A DNA stretch of 64,000 nt, from contig NZ_CP007595.1 in NCBI RefSeq assembly GCF_000785535.1, positions 1,488,001 to 1,552,000 of the forward strand, written 5' to 3'. Shown in pieces: positions 1 through 8,947 of this stretch. How positions within the stretch are numbered: position 1 is the stretch's first letter; every line of letters begins with the position of its first letter. A program made the translations under genes and the position numbers. The notes beneath the pieces were generated by a model that did not search any database, was not told the origin of the DNA, and saw nothing but the letters and a program-made list of their open reading frames with translations. The DNA comes from Arthrobacter sp. PAMC 25486 (lineage in GTDB: Bacteria > Actinomycetota > Actinomycetes > Actinomycetales > Micrococcaceae).

Positions 1-406
1 TGGCGTAATCGCGGCCGCGGAAGTCGAAGTACGCCTGAGCCTTGCGGCCGACCAAATAGGTCGAGACGTCCTTGCCTTCCCCGTGCAGCAATTCGATGAG
101 GTGCTCTGCCTGCTTCAACACGCTGGCGGAGTAGGAACCGGCAAGACCACGGTCTGAAGTCATGACCAATACTGCAGCCCGGCGGATCTGTTCGGGCTCG
201 GTGGTCAGCGGGTGGTCGACCTCGGACTGGGACGCTACGGCAGAAACGGCACGGGTGATCGCATTGGAATACGGCAATGACGCCGTGACACGCACGCGTG
301 CCTTTCCAATGCGGGACGCGGCGATAAGTTCCATCGCCTTGAAGATCTTTTGCATCGACGTGGTCGATGAGATCTTCTGGCGGTAAACCCGTATCTGGGC
401 TCCCAT
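1..406 (-). CDS. atpG: ATP synthase F1 subunit gamma (5' part, runs off window)
   Basis: This is the N-terminal part of the central rotor stalk of F1, which couples ring rotation to catalysis in the alpha3beta3 head at the inner face of the membrane. About 135 residues are visible, starting [18 protein letters not shown], the usual opening of gamma subunits with the long N-terminal coiled coil. The frame stays open to the window edge, so the rest of the gene, and presumably atpD and atpC, lies outside. The ATG at 404-406 is preceded by a purine-rich AAGGAAAGGA ribosome site. It follows atpA by 71 nt, a gap that holds a perfect hairpin. Confidence 0.95.
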   Translation of the reverse strand, partial: MGAQIRVYRQKISSTTSMQKIFKAMELIAASRIGKARVRVTASLPYSNAITRAVSAVASQSEVDHPLTTEPEQIRRAAVLVMTSDRGLAGSYSASVLKQAEHLIELLHGEGKDVSTYLVGRKAQAYFDFRGRDYA

Positions 407-429
407 GTTTGTCCTTTCCTTATCCTTTA

Positions 430-465
430 CTTAGCTTGCCGGTCCTCGCGGACCGGCAAGCTAAG
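430..465 (-). repeat. 16-bp intercistronic hairpin between atpA and atpG
   Basis: Arms 430-445 and 450-465 are perfectly complementary over 16 bp around a 4-nt loop (TCGC on the plus strand). The hairpin begins 12 nt after the atpA stop codon and no T-run follows it, so it looks less like a strong terminator than like an mRNA stability or processing element. A function in setting alpha:gamma expression is inference. Confidence 0.8.
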
Positions 466-477
466 TAGGAGATGGTG

Positions 478-2115
478 TCAGCGTTTCTGCTTGACGATCT
501 TTTCCTGGTCGACGTCTTCTGCGGCAAGCGCATCGAACTCTTCGTGGCCGGCGCCAACCAACTGGTTGTCGCCCTCCGCGAAGAAGCCCTTCTTGAAGGA
601 GTCAATATTGGACTTGAGCGCGTCTACCGTCGAAGGCTCCAGCAGGTTGGTTTCAGCCAGCGTGGTCAGGATCGACGTGTTGTGACGCAGGTGCTCGAGG
701 AACTCGGTCTCAAAGCGGAGAACATCCTCGACCGGGACGTTGTCCAGGTAGCCGTTGGTGCCCATCCAGATTGAAACAACCTGGTTCTCAACCGGGAACG
801 GTGCGTACTGGCCCTGCTTGAGCAGTTCCATCAAACGCGCACCACGGGTCAGCTGCTGCTTGGTGGCAGCATCCAAGTCCGATGCGAACATGGCGAACGC
901 CTGCATGTCGCGGTACTGAGCCAGTTCCAGCTTCAACGTACCGGCAACCTTCTTCATGGCCTTGACCTGTGCTGCACCACCAACGCGGGAGACAGAGACA
1001 CCTACATCCACTGCGGGACGCTGGTTGGCGTTGAAGAGATCCGACTGCAAGAAGATCTGACCATCGGTGATGGAGATGACGTTGGTCGGGATGTACGCCG
1101 AAACGTCGTTTGCCTTGGTCTCAATGATCGGCAAGCCGGTCATGGAACCTGCACCGAGCTCGTCAGAGAGCTTGGCACAACGTTCGAGCAGACGGGAGTG
1201 CAGGTAGAAGACGTCACCGGGGTATGCTTCGCGGCCCGGCGGGCGGCGCAGCAGCAGTGACACGGCGCGGTAGGCTTCAGCCTGCTTGGACAGGTCATCA
1301 AACACGATCAGAACGTGCTTGCCGCCGTACATCCAGTGCTGGCCAATGGCCGAACCGGCGTAAGGTGCCAAGTACTTGAAACCGGCCGGGTCAGATGCCG
1401 GAGACGCCACGATGGTGGTGTACTCCAGGGCACCGTTGTCAGCCAGGGTCTGGCGAACAGCAGCAATGGTCGATGCCTTCTGGCCGATTGCCACGTAAAC
1501 GCAGCGAACCTGCTTCTTGACATCGTTCGAAGCCCAGTTGGCCTTCTGGTTGATGATGGCGTCAACGGCCAGGGCCGTCTTGCCTGTCTGGCGGTCACCA
1601 ATGATCAGCTGGCGCTGGCCACGGCCGATCGGGATCATCGCGTCGATTGCCTTCATACCGGTCTGCAGCGGTTCGTGAACCGACTTGCGCTCGGTAACAC
1701 CGGGGGCCTGGAGTTCCAGGGCACGGCGGGTTTCGGGTTCAATCTCGCCCAGGTCGTCAATCGGCTGACCCAAGGGGTCAACGACACGGCCAAGGAAGTT
1801 GTCGCCAACCGGCACGGAGAGGATCTCCCCGGTGCGGTGGACTTGCTGGCCTTCGGCAATGCCGGTGAAGTCGCCAAGGACAACCACACCGATCTCGCGT
1901 GTATCCAGGTTCTGGGCCAAGCCCAGTGTGCCGTCTTCGAAACGAAGAAGCTCGTTGGCCATGACAGAGGGAAGACCCTCTACCTTGGCAATGCCGTCAC
2001 TTGCCGTGGTGACGCGGCCAACCTCGACGCGCTCTGCGTTGCCCGGTTCATAGGACGCTGCGAACTCATTCAAGGCATTGCGGACGTCGTCGGCATTGAT
2101 GGTCAAGTCGGCCAT
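478..2115 (-). CDS. atpA: ATP synthase F1 subunit alpha
   Basis: Alpha is the non-catalytic nucleotide-binding subunit of the F1 head. The protein is 545 residues, the normal family length, when started at [18 protein letters not shown]. The Walker A motif GDRQTGKTA lies near residue 172. The frame is open 57 nt further upstream, but those residues are not typical of the family, and AGGAG lies about 14 nt before the chosen ATG. It sits between atpH and atpG in the usual actinobacterial order. The C-terminal tail is acidic and then basic, ending in QEKIVKQKR. Confidence 0.97.
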   Translation of the reverse strand: MADLTINADDVRNALNEFAASYEPGNAERVEVGRVTTASDGIAKVEGLPSVMANELLRFEDGTLGLAQNLDTREIGVVVLGDFTGIAEGQQVHRTGEILSVPVGDNFLGRVVDPLGQPIDDLGEIEPETRRALELQAPGVTERKSVHEPLQTGMKAIDAMIPIGRGQRQLIIGDRQTGKTALAVDAIINQKANWASNDVKKQVRCVYVAIGQKASTIAAVRQTLADNGALEYTTIVASPASDPAGFKYLAPYAGSAIGQHWMYGGKHVLIVFDDLSKQAEAYRAVSLLLRRPPGREAYPGDVFYLHSRLLERCAKLSDELGAGSMTGLPIIETKANDVSAYIPTNVISITDGQIFLQSDLFNANQRPAVDVGVSVSRVGGAAQVKAMKKVAGTLKLELAQYRDMQAFAMFASDLDAATKQQLTRGARLMELLKQGQYAPFPVENQVVSIWMGTNGYLDNVPVEDVLRFETEFLEHLRHNTSILTTLAETNLLEPSTVDALKSNIDSFKKGFFAEGDNQLVGAGHEEFDALAAEDVDQEKIVKQKR

Positions 2116-2141
2116 CTGCAGTCCCTGCTCTCCTAAGTTGT

Positions 2142-2174
2142 GGTTGCCGCCTAAATCAGTGTGTGGCGGCAACC
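2142..2174 (-). repeat. Intercistronic hairpin between atpH and atpA
   Basis: Arms GGTTGCCGCC (2142-2151) and GGCGGCAACC (2165-2174) form a perfect 10-bp stem in the leader of atpA. A second small stem, AGGAAACG-AAG-CGTTTCCT at 2212-2230, closes the end of atpH. There is no T-run after either, so both are more likely processing or stability structures than full terminators. Confidence 0.65.
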
Positions 2175-2228
2175 TAAATGTTTGATTCAGTCTGTTGTGG
2201 ACTGGCTGTCAAGGAAACGAAGCGTTTC

Positions 2229-3044
2229 CTACACTGCCAACCGGCGGCGAAGATCGTTCAATCGTGTGGCTGCGGTTGCGTCAACAACCTCATCCCCCAC
2301 GACAACCTTGATCCCGCCGACTAATGTCGGGTCGATGTTGACATTGATCTTCAAATCGCGACCATAGAGATTGTTCAAGCCGGCCGCCAGACGAGTGGTC
2401 TGCTCTGCGCTCAGGTCACGGGTGACACTGACGTAGGCAATCCAACGCTGCTGGCGTTTGGCAACCAATTCCACGAAACGTTGCACCAAGGCCGTAGGCT
2501 TGAGCCCGCGAGGGGCTGCCACGGCCTGGCGGATCAACAGCGCAGCGACCTCACCTGCCTGGGGAACAACCTTGAGCGCCAAAGCGCCCTTGGCTGACGC
2601 CGAGGCCTGTGGATCGTCCAATGCGCGCTGCAGTTCATGACTGGACCCAACAACTCGGATGAACGCGAAGAGTTCCTCTTCAAGCTTGTCCAGGTTGGCA
2701 GAACCGTCGCCTTGACCTTCAGCAACTGCGATCGCCGATGTTGCTGCCGAGACTTCCAGTGCATCGCCCAGGTCACGTGCCGAGCTCCATCGTGCGGCAA
2801 CCAATTCCAGGAAAAGCTCCTGCGCCGGGGCGCTGACCTTTCCGGAAACAAGCTTGGTGGCCAGGGCAACCTTGGCCGCACTCTCGCGAGTGGGATCGGT
2901 CAAGGCGCGGCGCAGGCCGGCGTTGCTGTCAAGCAGCCCCAAGATGGCAAAGAGGTCCTGCGCCAATGCGATCGACGCAGTGGCGAGCTTGGGTTCCAAC
3001 GACTCCAGAGCCGCTGCCAATGACTTGCTCGATACACCTGCCAT
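2229..3044 (-). CDS. atpH: ATP synthase subunit delta
   Basis: Delta forms part of the peripheral stalk and tethers the b subunits to the top of F1. At 271 residues it is longer than the roughly 177 residues of proteobacterial delta; long delta subunits are usual in actinobacteria. The C-terminal half (INVNIDPTLVGGIKVVVGDE) carries the conserved OSCP/delta signature. Its ATG shares one base with the TAA stop of atpF, so the two genes are translationally linked. Confidence 0.95.
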   Translation of the reverse strand: MAGVSSKSLAAALESLEPKLATASIALAQDLFAILGLLDSNAGLRRALTDPTRESAAKVALATKLVSGKVSAPAQELFLELVAARWSSARDLGDALEVSAATSAIAVAEGQGDGSANLDKLEEELFAFIRVVGSSHELQRALDDPQASASAKGALALKVVPQAGEVAALLIRQAVAAPRGLKPTALVQRFVELVAKRQQRWIAYVSVTRDLSAEQTTRLAAGLNNLYGRDLKINVNIDPTLVGGIKVVVGDEVVDATAATRLNDLRRRLAV

Positions 3045-3598
3045 TATTTCGATACACCCGCGTTCGACTGGTTTTCCAGATCGGCCAGGAAGCGCTCAAC
3101 CACGCGGTTGGAACGCGCATCGTCATCGAGGGCTTCGCCAACGATTTTGCTTGCCAGCGATGTAGCCAACGTGCCAACCTCGGTACGGAGGGAGTTCACT
3201 GCGGCAACACGCTCGGATTCGATCTGAACCTGTGCCTGAGCGGTGATGCGTGCAGATTCCTCTGCAGCCTTCGCCTTCAGGTCTGCCAGGATCTGGGCGC
3301 CTTCTGCACGGGCGGTCTCACGGATGCCATTGGCTTCCGTGCGAGCGTCCATAAGCTGGGCCTTGTACTGCTCCAAGAGGGCGTTAGCTTCGGCCTGGGC
3401 CTCTTCCGCCTTCTCAATCCCACCCTCGATGGCTTCTACACGATCCGTGTATGACTTCTCAAAGATGGGTGCGATGAACTTTGTCACCACGAAGAGCAGG
3501 ACAGCGAAAGCTACAGCGGTTACTAGAATTTCCCACCAGTTTGGCAGGAGCGGGTTGGCACCCTCACTAGCAGCGAGGATTACTTCTGCGGTAATCAT
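3044..3598 (-). CDS. atpF: ATP synthase Fo subunit b
   Basis: Subunit b is the membrane-anchored peripheral stalk. The 184-residue protein has one N-terminal membrane helix (about residues 20-42, EILVTAVAFAVLLFVVTKF). A long charged Ala/Glu/Lys-rich helical stretch follows, suited to the coiled-coil dimer. It lies between atpE and atpH and overlaps atpH by one base (TAATG). Confidence 0.96.
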   Translation of the reverse strand: MITAEVILAASEGANPLLPNWWEILVTAVAFAVLLFVVTKFIAPIFEKSYTDRVEAIEGGIEKAEEAQAEANALLEQYKAQLMDARTEANGIRETARAEGAQILADLKAKAAEESARITAQAQVQIESERVAAVNSLRTEVGTLATSLASKIVGEALDDDARSNRVVERFLADLENQSNAGVSK

Positions 3599-3673
3599 TT
3601 CTCACTTATCCTTATCTGATATTTGTCCGTGAACATTTCGTACCCCGATTACTCGGGACGAGACGTCTTTGGA

Positions 3674-3889
3674 CTAGACGCCAACGACGAAGGCGAAGAC
3701 CAGGCCAAGGATAGCCAATGCTTCTGCAAGGGCGAAGCCAAGCAGGGCGATGGGCTGCAGGATGCGCTGAGCTTCAGGCTGGCGTGCTACACCGTTGATG
3801 TATGCGGCGAAGATCATGCCCACACCAATTGCCGAGCCGATAGCGGCCAGGCCGTAGCCAATCATGTTGAGCGAGCCGTGGAGTTCCAT
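3674..3889 (-). CDS. atpE: ATP synthase Fo subunit c
   Basis: This is the proton-carrying ring subunit: 71 residues in two membrane helices joined by the polar loop ARQPEAQ at 35-41. The ion-binding carboxylate is Glu56 in [13 protein letters not shown]. The usual RQPE loop and an ordinary helix-2 motif suggest proton rather than sodium coupling. Its position between atpB and atpF is standard. Confidence 0.97.
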   Translation of the reverse strand: MELHGSLNMIGYGLAAIGSAIGVGMIFAAYINGVARQPEAQRILQPIALLGFALAEALAILGLVFAFVVGV

Positions 3890-3978
3890 TTCGTTCCTTT
3901 CAAGATACCGGCGTTGTGCCGGCAGGTTGTGAGGTGATTCTTTTATTCGAGAAAAATTGTGGTGATGCTTAGGTGTTG

Positions 3979-4791
3979 CTAGTGCGCGTCAGCGTCAAGG
4001 CTGCCCTGGATGTAGATCGCGGTCAGCAGCGTGAAAACAAACGCCTGCAGAATCATGATCAGCAATTCCAGGAAGTACATGGCCACGGAACCGGCAATTA
4101 CTGCAACACCAGTGGCGTTGAGCAGGATGTTGTCCTGTTCCATGATCAGGTACTGCGCACCACTACCTGCCAAAACCACAATCATGTGGCCGGCCAGCAT
4201 TGTTGCCATCAAACGCAGCGAGTGCGTCAGCGGGCGGACAATGAAGTTTGAGATGATTTCCAACGGCACCAGCAGCGGCAGGATCCAGCCGGGAACACCG
4301 GTGGGAACAACTGCCAGCTTGAAGTACTTGATGCCGTGCTTCTGAACGCCAACCCCAATCCACGTGAAGTAGATGATCAAGGCAATTGCATAAGCACTGC
4401 CTGCGTGGGAGAAGGAGGGCAGCTGCAGGAACGGAATAGCTCCAAAGATATTGTTCAGCAGCACAAACAAGAACACTGAGAACAGCAGCGGAACCCAGGG
4501 GCGGAAGTTCTTCTCACCCATGATGTCGCGGCCAACAGTGTTGCGCGCGAAGCTGTAGAAGCCTTCGGCGAAGAATTGGGCCTTGCCCGGAACCAGTTTC
4601 GGGTTTCGGATCGCAGCTTTGAAGAACCAAATAATCAAGATCACCGAGAGGATGATCATGATCATTTGCTTGCCCAGACCGGTGCCGTATTCGGTCATCC
4701 AGGGAAGGATGTCTGGGAGGTGGGTGTCACTAATCGTCGGTGGTACAAAGCCACCGTCATTCGAGGCCATCGGAAGCGCAAACGCGGTCAA
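3979..4791 (-). CDS. atpB: ATP synthase Fo subunit a
   Basis: Subunit a is the stator channel that carries protons to and from the c ring. It is a polytopic protein with the conserved helix segment [17 protein letters not shown], whose arginine faces Glu56 of subunit c. I start it at the TTG at 4789-4791 (270 residues, [14 protein letters not shown]) because AGAGAGGA lies 8-9 nt upstream and the length fits actinobacterial homologues. The frame is also open from a TTG at 4827, and the next in-frame ATG (at the second Met) would be 7 codons later. Confidence 0.93.
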   Translation of the reverse strand: MTAFALPMASNDGGFVPPTISDTHLPDILPWMTEYGTGLGKQMIMIILSVILIIWFFKAAIRNPKLVPGKAQFFAEGFYSFARNTVGRDIMGEKNFRPWVPLLFSVFLFVLLNNIFGAIPFLQLPSFSHAGSAYAIALIIYFTWIGVGVQKHGIKYFKLAVVPTGVPGWILPLLVPLEIISNFIVRPLTHSLRLMATMLAGHMIVVLAGSGAQYLIMEQDNILLNATGVAVIAGSVAMYFLELLIMILQAFVFTLLTAIYIQGSLDADAH

Positions 4792-4882
4792 CGCGCTGTC
4801 CTCTCTGCAGTTTCGGTCATAGGGCAAATGTGGTGGCCCATCGCAAGATGGTCAGCACCGTGAAAAAGTCTGATGGTGGGAT

Positions 4883-5137
4883 TCATTGCGATTGTCCATC
4901 ATCATTAGCGGCCATGCTTTGATGATGCCTGGCCAGATAATATCCACAGACCGCCCCTACGGGGAGGGCAGCGAACACAATCCAAGCAGTGTCGAATAAA
5001 AAGTCCAGTCCCCACCCTATCAAACCCCAGAGCAGGATTCCGCCAATAATGTACGTATAGTCCAGCTTGTTGTCTTTCGACTTTGGCGGCACCACCACGT
5101 GGTCAGGCTCATTTGGTCCGGGGTTCTTTTTGCTCAT
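4883..5137 (-). CDS. AtpZ/AtpI-type small membrane protein of the ATP synthase operon
   Basis: This 84-residue protein has a polar N terminus and two predicted membrane helices (about residues 29-50 and 51-70). It matches the pattern of the small AtpZ-type proteins encoded at the 5' end of many atp operons and implicated in Fo assembly or Mg2+ supply. It begins 2 nt after the stop of the upstream AtpI-like gene and precedes atpB. The family assignment rests on position and topology. Confidence 0.7.
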   Translation of the reverse strand: MSKKNPGPNEPDHVVVPPKSKDNKLDYTYIIGGILLWGLIGWGLDFLFDTAWIVFAALPVGAVCGYYLARHHQSMAANDDGQSQ

Positions 5138-5139
5138 GG

Positions 5140-5640
5140 TCAGGATCCCTCAGCATCAGGTTCGGGTGTGGAATCGCCGGCCGCCTTGGCAGGTGCCGCC
5201 GCTTCGTCAAAGAACAAGAAGCGTTGTTTGGAGAAGATAACCACTTCCGTGGCCTGCCAAATCAAGACACAGGCAACGGCCGCGCCGGCAAACCAGGGCT
5301 TGTTCAACCACCCAGGGGTGCCCATCGCAAAAAGCACCGCGGCAAAGCCCACGACCTTGACGAAGTACGTCATGACAAAGATGCCCATGACGGCTTCCGG
5401 CATTTTCTTGGAGAACAGGTGGCCCACCAGCAAGCTCAAGCCAAAGAAGGCGATCACCAAAAGGGAGCCAAAGAGTACGCTGAGCACCCCGTCCATGTCG
5501 GTGAAGATGAAGGCCAGCACCACCATGACAATGACGGCCAGGCCGTCAACCGCCACACATTTTTTCAGAATGTTCCAGCTGGGGCTCTCAGTGGGACCCG
5601 AGGCCGCCAAAGGGCCGCGCGCAGCGCTGTTGTCCTTCAT
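5140..5640 (-). CDS. AtpI-like membrane protein, first gene of the ATP synthase operon
   Basis: The 166-residue protein has four predicted membrane helices (roughly residues 32-48, 53-72, 88-107 and 117-135) between a polar N terminus and an acidic C-terminal tail (PEPDAEGS). Topology and position fit AtpI, which assists c-ring assembly. Sequence similarity to characterised AtpI cannot be judged by eye, so the call relies on context. Confidence 0.65.
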   Translation of the reverse strand: MKDNSAARGPLAASGPTESPSWNILKKCVAVDGLAVIVMVVLAFIFTDMDGVLSVLFGSLLVIAFFGLSLLVGHLFSKKMPEAVMGIFVMTYFVKVVGFAAVLFAMGTPGWLNKPWFAGAAVACVLIWQATEVVIFSKQRFLFFDEAAAPAKAAGDSTPEPDAEGS

Positions 5641-5706
5641 GGGAGCTCCATCGTTGGGGAGGGTTGCCAGCCAACGAGGTCCGTGAAGTACGGTGCGGGC
5701 AAAGCT

Positions 5707-5734
5707 GCGGTGAATGTCACCGCAGTAAATTCTA
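5707..5734 (-). promoter_or_regulatory. Candidate atp operon promoter and 5' hairpin
   Basis: On the minus strand a TAGAAT -10 element lies at 5734-5729. Immediately downstream is a perfect 7-bp hairpin, GCGGTGA-N3-TCACCGC (5707-5723). No convincing -35 is seen. The site lies about 90 nt before the first gene of the operon, so the hairpin would sit at the 5' end of the transcript. Confidence 0.4.
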
Positions 5735-5772
5735 CACGAGATAGAACTTGTTGCTGACCCATTGTCACGCCT

Positions 5773-6867
5773 CTATAGCCCCGCCCCGTTTTTGTCCGCG
5801 GTCCCGTCCGGCGCACCGCCCGCCACCCCGTCACCGGCACGCAGCGCACGCCGTCGGAAGTAGCTTTGGAACAGCGTGGGGGTGCGCAGGTAGCCGAGCA
5901 CCACGGCGAATCCGGCGGCTGTTGCCACAACCTGCACCACTTCGCTGCCTTGGGCGGCGATGACACCCAAGACGCTCACGATGATGGTGGCAGCACAGAC
6001 AACGGCGGTGGCCTGGAGGTGGCTCAGCCCAACGATGTTCAAGCGCTGGTACACGTGCTGGCGGTGCGCCACATACCAGCGCTCCCCCGCAAGCAGCCGG
6101 CGCAGGAACGTCACGAACGTGTCAACCAGGTAAATGAGCACGGGCGAGAAAATGTACTCCACCGGCACCCCGGCCAGGAACGCGCACATGGCGGTCACGG
6201 CAATCGAAGCCCCCAGCAGGTAGCTGCCAACATCACCAAGGAACACCTTGTTGCGGCTCAGGTTCCAGGGCAGGAACCCGGCGAAGGCCAGGGCGATCGC
6301 GATGCCAGCATAGACCAGCCAGGAATGCCCGCTCAGGACACCGGCGTAAGCATAAAAGCCGCCCACCAGCAGGCCATGGGTGCCGGAAATGCCGTTGATG
6401 CCGTCCATAAAGTTGGCGACATTAATGTAGGCGGCCACGGCCAGGGCGCCGACGGGAATGAGCCAGAGCTGCTGCTGGCCCGGATCAATCAGGGCAACGA
6501 TGGCCGTGGCAACGGCGCCAACACCCAGTTGCAGGCTTGCCCGCAGCTTCACGGAAAGCCCGCGGATGTCTTCCAGCCAGCCGATGGTGGCCGCGGCCAG
6601 CACGACGCCGAGAATCACCACCAGGGTCAGCGAACTTTTGAGCGCGTACCCCGTCTGGGGCAGGAACACGGAGGCCAGGATAGCGGCAGCCAGGGCGGCC
6701 GCCGTCGTAATTCCCATGCCGCGAATGGTGGGTGTGCTGTGGGAGGAGCGCGCGTTGGGGACGTCAAGCACTCCGGCGCGGGCCAGCAGCGGGCGCACGA
6801 ACAGCGGAAGGATCAAGGCCAGGCCCAACGCAATGGCGCCTGTGGTGATTTGTGCCCAAAGTTCCAT
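5773..6867 (-). CDS. WecA/MraY-family undecaprenyl-phosphate sugar-1-phosphate transferase
   Basis: This enzyme transfers a UDP-activated amino-sugar phosphate to polyprenyl phosphate and so starts assembly of a lipid-linked polymer. The 364-residue polytopic protein has the family signatures DVPNARSSHSTPTIRGMG near residue 35, NFMDGINGISG (catalytic Asp) and FLGDVGSYLLG. The N-terminal signature is more like WecA/TagO than MraY. In actinobacteria a wecA (rfe) gene commonly stands between sua5 and the atp operon, as here. Its start shares a base with the stop of the upstream dehydratase gene. The exact sugar is not visible. Confidence 0.85.
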   Translation of the reverse strand: MELWAQITTGAIALGLALILPLFVRPLLARAGVLDVPNARSSHSTPTIRGMGITTAAALAAAILASVFLPQTGYALKSSLTLVVILGVVLAAATIGWLEDIRGLSVKLRASLQLGVGAVATAIVALIDPGQQQLWLIPVGALAVAAYINVANFMDGINGISGTHGLLVGGFYAYAGVLSGHSWLVYAGIAIALAFAGFLPWNLSRNKVFLGDVGSYLLGASIAVTAMCAFLAGVPVEYIFSPVLIYLVDTFVTFLRRLLAGERWYVAHRQHVYQRLNIVGLSHLQATAVVCAATIIVSVLGVIAAQGSEVVQVVATAAGFAVVLGYLRTPTLFQSYFRRRALRAGDGVAGGAPDGTADKNGAGL

Positions 6868-8825
6868 CAGGCACCTGCCGCGACGTCGCCGTCGGACTCG
6901 TCAATGCTGGGACCCTCCGGCCCGGCCTCGTCCCTGCAGCGTTGCAGCCACAGCTCAAGGTCCAGCTCGGCGGGGCTGAGCGGGCGCGCGTGCGTGTGGG
7001 AAATCTTGGCATGGCCGTCGGGGTCTTGGATTTCGTCGTCGCCGGTGAGTTGTTCGTGCAGCTTTTCCGAGGGCCGCAGGCCGGTGATCTTGATCTTGAT
7101 GTCGCGGCCGGACATGGCGATCATGCGTTCGGCCACGTCCATGATGCGCACGGGTTCGCCCATGTCCAGGATCAGCACGTCGCCGCCGTGGCCGATGGCG
7201 CCGGCCTGGATGACGAGCTGGCAGGCCTCCGGGATGGTCATGAAGAACCGGGTCACGTCGGGGTGGGTGACGGTGACTGGCCCGCCCTTGTTGATCTGGT
7301 CGGTGAACAGCGGGAGCATGGAGCCGCGGCTGCCGATGACGTTGCCGAAGCGGACCGAGACGTAGCGCATGCCGGTCTCCCCCGCCATCCAGGACGTGAG
7401 CTTTTCGGCTGCCCGCTTGGAGTGGCCCAGGGCGGTGGTGGGGCTGGCCGCCTTGTCGGTGGAGACGTTCACATACGTTTCAACATCGACGCTGCGGGCT
7501 GCTTGGAGCACGTTGAGGGAGCCGATGACGTTGGTCTTCCAGCCCTCTTCCGGGTACATCTGCAGCAGCGGTGCGTGCTTGAGCGCGGCGGCGTGGAAGA
7601 CAACTTCGGGGCGGCGCTTGGCGAAGATCAGGTTCAGCGCGTCGGCATCGCGGATGTCGGCCAGCAAGATGTTCTTGTTATCGAGCAGGCCGTGGCCCTC
7701 GATGGAGAGCTGGGTGTGCTGCAGCCCGGATTCGTCACGGTCCAGCATCATGAGCTCGGCGGGCTCAAAACCGCTGAGCTGGCGGCACAGTTCGGAACCG
7801 ATGGAACCGCCCGCACCCGTCACGAGGACACGCTTGCCCTTGATATAACCGGCGATTTGTTCCACCTGGGTTTCCACCGGGGTGCGGCCGATGAGGTCCG
7901 CAACGTCAATCTCGCGGAAGTCGGTGAGCCCGCCGCGCTTGTCCGTGTTGGTGTCGGGGCTGAGCATGTCTTGCAGGGGCGGCAGCACCAGCACCTTCAC
8001 TCCCAGTCCGGAGACGCCGTCGGAAATTTCACGAATCTGGCGGGCACTGAGGTGGGCCATGGCAAGCACGATCACCGTTGACTTGGTGCGCTTGATGATT
8101 TCCGGCAGCTCGTGGCCGCCACCAAGGACGCCCACCGAGCTCAGGCGCAGGTGCTTTTTGGAACTGTCGTCGTCGATCAGGCCCACGGGAACGTAAGGCG
8201 ACTCGGGGTCCTGGACCATGCGGGTGACCAGCGAATTACCCAGGAATCCGGCACCGTAAATCAAGGTGCGCTGGGCCTCCTCACCAAAGGTCGGTTTGCC
8301 CTCAACATAGAGGCGCTTGGCGTACCGCACCGCGGCCATGGACAGCGCCGCGAACGGGAAGGCGATGACGGCCACCGAGCGGGCGATGTGAAGTTCGTTG
8401 ATGAAGATCGAGAGCACAATGCTGACAACCACACCCACAATCAGCGTGACGGCGATGAGCACGCGGGCTTCGCTGATGCTGCCGAACGTGTACCGGCCCC
8501 TGTACAGGGCCATGTACCAGCCCACGATCAGCTGGGTGGCCACCGCCAGGGTGATGAGGATGATGAGGCCGGGAAAATTGATGAGATGGACATCGAGCTC
8601 GTAACGCAGCAGCACCGCCAGACACAACGCCACCGCCCAGGCCAGTGAATCGAGGGCGGCCTGTGACCAAAGCCACAGTCGTGGTTTACGATCGCCGTCC
8701 CCGGAAGAAATTGCGGGATTCCCGCCTGCCTGTGCACTGGAGATATTCAACGTAATTCGTATTTTCCGTATTCGTCCGGGGTTATTGCTTCTCTGAGCCG
8801 CCTGAGCCATGGCGCAACAACGCAC
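6867..8825 (-). CDS. Membrane-bound NDP-sugar 4,6-dehydratase (CapD/WbpM/PglF type)
   Basis: Four N-terminal membrane helices (about residues 50-175) precede a first Rossmann-like region and then the SDR catalytic domain with the NAD motif VTGAGGSIGSELCRQL. The active-site segment reads NVSTDKAASPTTALGHSK. As in WbpM/PglF, the usual catalytic Tyr is replaced by a hydrophobic residue while the Lys is kept. Such enzymes convert UDP-GlcNAc to a 4-keto-6-deoxy sugar for surface polysaccharide. The longest frame starts at a GTG at 8825; an ATG at 8810 is an alternative. Translationally coupled to the WecA-like gene. Confidence 0.85.
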   Translation of the reverse strand: MRCCAMAQAAQRSNNPGRIRKIRITLNISSAQAGGNPAISSGDGDRKPRLWLWSQAALDSLAWAVALCLAVLLRYELDVHLINFPGLIILITLAVATQLIVGWYMALYRGRYTFGSISEARVLIAVTLIVGVVVSIVLSIFINELHIARSVAVIAFPFAALSMAAVRYAKRLYVEGKPTFGEEAQRTLIYGAGFLGNSLVTRMVQDPESPYVPVGLIDDDSSKKHLRLSSVGVLGGGHELPEIIKRTKSTVIVLAMAHLSARQIREISDGVSGLGVKVLVLPPLQDMLSPDTNTDKRGGLTDFREIDVADLIGRTPVETQVEQIAGYIKGKRVLVTGAGGSIGSELCRQLSGFEPAELMMLDRDESGLQHTQLSIEGHGLLDNKNILLADIRDADALNLIFAKRRPEVVFHAAALKHAPLLQMYPEEGWKTNVIGSLNVLQAARSVDVETYVNVSTDKAASPTTALGHSKRAAEKLTSWMAGETGMRYVSVRFGNVIGSRGSMLPLFTDQINKGGPVTVTHPDVTRFFMTIPEACQLVIQAGAIGHGGDVLILDMGEPVRIMDVAERMIAMSGRDIKIKITGLRPSEKLHEQLTGDDEIQDPDGHAKISHTHARPLSPAELDLELWLQRCRDEAGPEGPSIDESDGDVAAGA

Positions 8826-8858
8826 CCATGGATGGCTGTACTAAACTGGAGGCTACAC

Positions 8859-8897
8859 ATGAATAGTAATCCCTTTACGTGGTTACTCACTGTTTAG
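8859..8897 (+). CDS. Possible 12-residue leader peptide upstream of glycosyltransferase
   Basis: An ATG at 8859 preceded by GGAGG (8848-8852) opens a 12-codon frame (MNSNPFTWLLTV) that ends 50 nt before the glycosyltransferase start. The ribosome site is better than that of many real genes nearby and the stretch is unusually AT-rich for the window. It contains two leucines and one tryptophan but no run suggestive of a classic attenuator. It could equally be chance. Confidence 0.25.
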   Translation: MNSNPFTWLLTV

Positions 8898-8947
8898 CCG
8901 TGCCGGATGCCGCGGAACACCGCAGGCACCACCCGAGAGGAACCTCC

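Noticed and set aside
1315..2136. 273-codon plus-strand frame opposite atpA
   Set aside because: Antisense to a highly conserved gene; no motif and no context.
5866..8081. Two long plus-strand frames (499 and 409 codons) opposite the WecA-like and dehydratase genes
   Set aside because: Both are His/Gln/Gly-rich mirror frames of genes with clear motifs, with no ribosome sites.
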